Positions 21,462 through 23,879 of a stretch of 23,879 nt of DNA are shown piece by piece (the first letter of the stretch is position 1; each line of letters opens with the position of its first letter). The position numbers were made by a program, and so were the translations under genes. Below the pieces are notes generated by a model. That model was not told the DNA's origin and did not search any database. It saw only the letters and a program-made list of their open reading frames with translations. Location of the stretch: contig WQWK01000001.1 in NCBI GenBank assembly GCA_009785395.1, positions 1 to 23,879 on the forward strand, given 5' to 3'. Source of the stretch: Conexibacteraceae bacterium (GTDB lineage Bacteria > Actinomycetota > Thermoleophilia > Solirubrobacterales > Solirubrobacteraceae).

Positions 21462-23075
21462 TCAGTGGCGGAAGTGGCGCCGGTTGGTGAAAACCATCGC
21501 CGCGCCGGCGCGATCCACCGCCTCGACGACCGCCGGGTCGCGGATCGAGCCACCCGGCTGGATGATCGCGGTCACGCCCTGGCCCAGCGCGATCTCGGGG
21601 CCGTCGGGGAACGGGAAGAACGCATCGGACGCGAGCACCGCGCCGGCCACCGGCGCCTGTGCCTTCTCGATCGCGATCCGGACCGAGTCGACGCGGCTCA
21701 TCTGGCCCGCGCCGAGCCCGATCGTCGCCCCGTCACGCGCGATCACGATCGCGTTGGACTTGACGTGCTTGCAGACCCGCCAGGCGAACAACAGCTCCGA
21801 CCACTCCTCCTCGCTCGGACGCCGTCCGGAGACGACCTGCATGTCCTCGCGCTCCTCGTTGGAGGAGTCACGGTCCTGTACGAGCATGCCACCGATGACC
21901 TGCCGCAGCGCCGGCTCCAGGACGGGGCCCGTGCGCCGCTCGCGGTCATCGAGGATCCGCATGTTCGGCTTGTCGGTGAAGACCTCCAGCGCGTCATCAT
22001 CGAAGCCGCGCGCGAGCACCACCTCTGCGAACTGATCGTGGATCGCCAGCGCCGTCGCCTTGTCGACGCGCCGGTTCAGCACGATCACCCCGCCGAATGC
22101 CGAGGTCGGGTCACACGCGAACGCCCGCTGGTAGGCCTCGAGCGACGTCGTCGCGACCGCCACGCCGCACGGGTTGTTGTGCTTGACGATCACGCACGCG
22201 GGCACGACGAACTCGCTGAGCAGCTGGCGCGCGGAATCGAGGTCGAGCAGGTTGTTGAACGACAGCTCCTTGCCGGCCAGCTGCGCGACCTGCGACAGGA
22301 CGTGTGTGCGCGCCCCGATCTGCGTGTAGAAGGCGGCGCGCTGATGCGGGTTCTCGCCGTAGGGCAGCTCGAGCGCGCGCTCGAACGCACGCACCAGCAG
22401 CGGCGGGAAGTCCTCGTGCTTCTCCTGGAACCAGCGCGTGATCGCGCTGTCATAGCGGGCCGTATAAGCGAACGCCTCGGCGGCGAGGTGCTCGCGGGTC
22501 GATAGCGACAGCCGCCGGTCCGACGCCCGCAGCTCCTCCAGCACCGCGTCATAGCTGACGGGCGAGGTGACCGGCGCCGCGAACGCGAAGTTCTTGGCCG
22601 CCGCGCGGATCATCGTCGGGCCGCCGATGTCGATGTTCTCGATCACCTCGGCGTCGGTCACGCCGCGCGTGGCCGCGGTGCGCTCGAACGGGTACAGGTT
22701 CACGCAGATCAGGTCGACCGGCTCGACCTCCTGGGCGACCGCGGCCGAGACATGCTCGGGGTCGTCGCGCACGGCCAGCAGACCTGCATAGAGCTTCGGG
22801 TGCAGCGTCTTCACGCGCCCGTCCATGATCTCCGGGAACCCGGTCAGGTCCGTGATCGAACGCGCCGGGACGCCCGCCTCGCTCAGCTCGCGCAGGGTCC
22901 CACCGGTGGAGATGATCTCGATCCCCAGCTCCACCAGGCCCTGGGCGAACTCCACGATCCCGGACTTGTCGGAGACCGACAGCAGGGCGCGGGCGATCTG
23001 CACCTCACCCGGCTCCGACGACTGGAGCGGCTCCGCCGACGGGTGGAGTGACTCCTCAGCGTTGGTGGTGGTCAT
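21462..23075 (-). CDS. purH: Bifunctional AICAR transformylase / IMP cyclohydrolase
   Basis: Catalyses the last two steps of inosine monophosphate synthesis: formylation of AICAR using 10-formyl-tetrahydrofolate, then ring closure. It has 537 residues, including an N-terminal tail of about 25 not found in most homologues. The IMP cyclohydrolase (MGS-like) domain starts near ARALLSVSDKSG (28-39), with STGGT, and KTLHPK at 89-94. The transformylase domain follows, with catalytic Lys298-His299 in VKHNNPCGVA, and FPFPDGPE, QPGGSIRD and the terminal FTNRRHFRH. All expected motifs are intact. The ATG at 23075 has only a weak upstream GTAGAG. It follows purN by 60 bases in the same direction. Confidence 0.97.
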   Translation of the reverse strand: MTTTNAEESLHPSAEPLQSSEPGEVQIARALLSVSDKSGIVEFAQGLVELGIEIISTGGTLRELSEAGVPARSITDLTGFPEIMDGRVKTLHPKLYAGLLAVRDDPEHVSAAVAQEVEPVDLICVNLYPFERTAATRGVTDAEVIENIDIGGPTMIRAAAKNFAFAAPVTSPVSYDAVLEELRASDRRLSLSTREHLAAEAFAYTARYDSAITRWFQEKHEDFPPLLVRAFERALELPYGENPHQRAAFYTQIGARTHVLSQVAQLAGKELSFNNLLDLDSARQLLSEFVVPACVIVKHNNPCGVAVATTSLEAYQRAFACDPTSAFGGVIVLNRRVDKATALAIHDQFAEVVLARGFDDDALEVFTDKPNMRILDDRERRTGPVLEPALRQVIGGMLVQDRDSSNEEREDMQVVSGRRPSEEEWSELLFAWRVCKHVKSNAIVIARDGATIGLGAGQMSRVDSVRIAIEKAQAPVAGAVLASDAFFPFPDGPEIALGQGVTAIIQPGGSIRDPAVVEAVDRAGAAMVFTNRRHFRH

Positions 23076-23135
23076 ATGCCCGCGACTCTACAGATCCGGC
23101 ACTGGCGCAACCCGACCGCAACGGCGCCTGCAAGC

Positions 23136-23768
23136 TCACGACTCAGGCAGGACCGCGGACGGCCCAACCAGCACACGGCGCGGATGCGTCGGTGAGATCC
23201 GCACGGCACCGCGCGCGAACAGTCGCACGACCTCGGGCAGGATCTGGTACTCGATCGAGTTCAGCTGCGGCCGCACGTCATCAAGCTCGCGCGCGTCCGG
23301 CAGCTCGATCGAGCGCTGCATGATCACCGGGCCGCTGTCGACGCCGGCGTCGGCGAAGTGGACGGTCACGCCGAACACCTTCACCCCGTATGCGATCGCC
23401 TGCCCAATGGCGTCCGCCCCGGGGAAGGCCGGCAGCAACGAAGGGTGGAGGTTGATGACCGCATCGGGGAAGCGATCGAGGAACTCCTCGGAGACGATCT
23501 GCATGTACCCGGCCATCACCACGAGCTGGGTGCCGCGCTCGCGCAGCCAGTCGGCCATCGCACGGTCGCGCGCGAGCCGGTCTCCGGCGAATGCGGCCCG
23601 CTCGAACACAGCGGTCGGCACCCCAGCAGCCGCGGCGCGCTCGAGCGCCTGCGCCTCCGGCTTGTCGGAGGCAACCGCGACGATCTCGATCCCCTCGCGG
23701 CGGTGAACCTGATCGAGCAGCGCTTGGAGGTTCGTCCCGGTGCCCGAGGCGAGAACCGCGACCTTCAT
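23136..23768 (-). CDS. purN: Phosphoribosylglycinamide formyltransferase (GART)
   Basis: Transfers a formyl group from 10-formyl-tetrahydrofolate to glycinamide ribonucleotide, the third step of purine synthesis. It has 210 residues, the normal length. The N-terminal nucleotide motif is VLASGTGTNLQAL (5-17). The catalytic triad is at the same numbering as in E. coli: Asn106 and His108 in INLHPSLLPAFPG and Asp144 in DAGVDSGPVI. ATG 23768 is 7 bases past the purF stop codon, so translation is probably coupled to purF. The C-terminal segment (RPQLNSIEYQILPEVVRLFA) is typical. Confidence 0.97.
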   Translation of the reverse strand: MKVAVLASGTGTNLQALLDQVHRREGIEIVAVASDKPEAQALERAAAAGVPTAVFERAAFAGDRLARDRAMADWLRERGTQLVVMAGYMQIVSEEFLDRFPDAVINLHPSLLPAFPGADAIGQAIAYGVKVFGVTVHFADAGVDSGPVIMQRSIELPDARELDDVRPQLNSIEYQILPEVVRLFARGAVRISPTHPRRVLVGPSAVLPES

Positions 23769-23775
23769 GAGGCGC

Positions 23776-23879
23776 TCATGAGACGACGGGTAGCTCGACG
23801 CGCTCGAGTGCGAACTTGCCGCCGGAGTCCTCGGTGCCGGCCAGCGGGTAATCGCCGCTGAAGCAGGCGTCGCAGTGCA
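23776..23879 (-). CDS. purF: Amidophosphoribosyltransferase, C-terminal end only
   Basis: The last 34 residues of the first enzyme of purine synthesis; the rest lies beyond the right edge. The visible HCDACFSGDYPLAG carries the two C-terminal cysteines (C-x2-C) that ligate the iron-sulfur cluster in Bacillus-type PurF, followed by a short tail ending in ELPVVS. The identity rests on this motif plus its position directly before purN, which is strong context. The stop codon is TGA (23776-23778). Confidence 0.85.
   Translation of the reverse strand, partial: HCDACFSGDYPLAGTEDSGGKFALERVELPVVS

Noticed and set aside
1..23879. CRISPR array, insertion sequence or prophage genes
   Set aside because: No regularly spaced repeats and no transposase, integrase or phage protein were recognised anywhere in the window.

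Overview
The window is very GC-rich (roughly 70% by eye) with GTG and TTG starts, short intergenic gaps and actinobacterial-type protein sequences. Together these suggest a soil or plant-litter actinobacterium, possibly of the Thermoleophilia/Solirubrobacterales group. The phylum is fairly safe. The order is a guess from the flavour of the GH13, universal stress and acetate kinase sequences. No phage, transposase or CRISPR array is visible.

Layout. Positions 1-1060 (minus) hold the N-terminal part of a GH13 alpha-glucosidase that runs off the left edge. It is preceded by its likely LacI-type regulator (1176-2174, minus); palindromes lie in front of both genes. Positions 2325-3284 (plus) hold NADH pyrophosphatase NudC. 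Positions 3294-4116 (minus) hold a small winged-helix regulator and a four-helix membrane protein, read from a promoter buried in a 49-bp inverted repeat. Positions 4242-6464 (minus) hold a membrane O-acyltransferase with a C-terminal SGNH domain. Positions 6551-8289 (plus) hold an ABC-2 exporter pair. Positions 8361-12629 (plus) form a metabolic block: universal stress protein, phosphoketolase and acetate kinase. The last two turn sugar phosphates into acetyl-phosphate and then acetate plus ATP.

Positions 12626-13864 (minus) hold a secreted GDSL/SGNH esterase, divergent from a CBS-domain protein (14092-14478) and a cupin (14537-14896). Positions 14945-18472 (minus) hold a very large secreted multi-domain GH3 glycosidase. 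Positions 18836-20655 (minus) hold two coupled genes that together carry four YbjQ/UPF0145-like modules of unknown function. Just upstream of them lies an arsenate-reductase gene fragment ending 4 nt from the 3' end of a tRNA-Lys(UUU) gene. Positions 21038-23879 (minus) are a purine operon: end of purF, purN, purH and a RidA-family gene.

How the genes fit together: GH13, the LacI regulator, the GDSL esterase and GH3 point to polysaccharide or oligosaccharide scavenging. Phosphoketolase plus acetate kinase gives a fermentative outlet for the sugars. The most unusual material is non-coding: a 27-bp inverted repeat before GH13, a 49-bp autoregulatory operator, a perfect 16-bp palindrome between the esterase and CBS genes, nested palindromes beside the tRNA, and inverted tandem repeats bracketing nudC. 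I found no clearly new multi-gene system; the YbjQ-like pair is the closest candidate.
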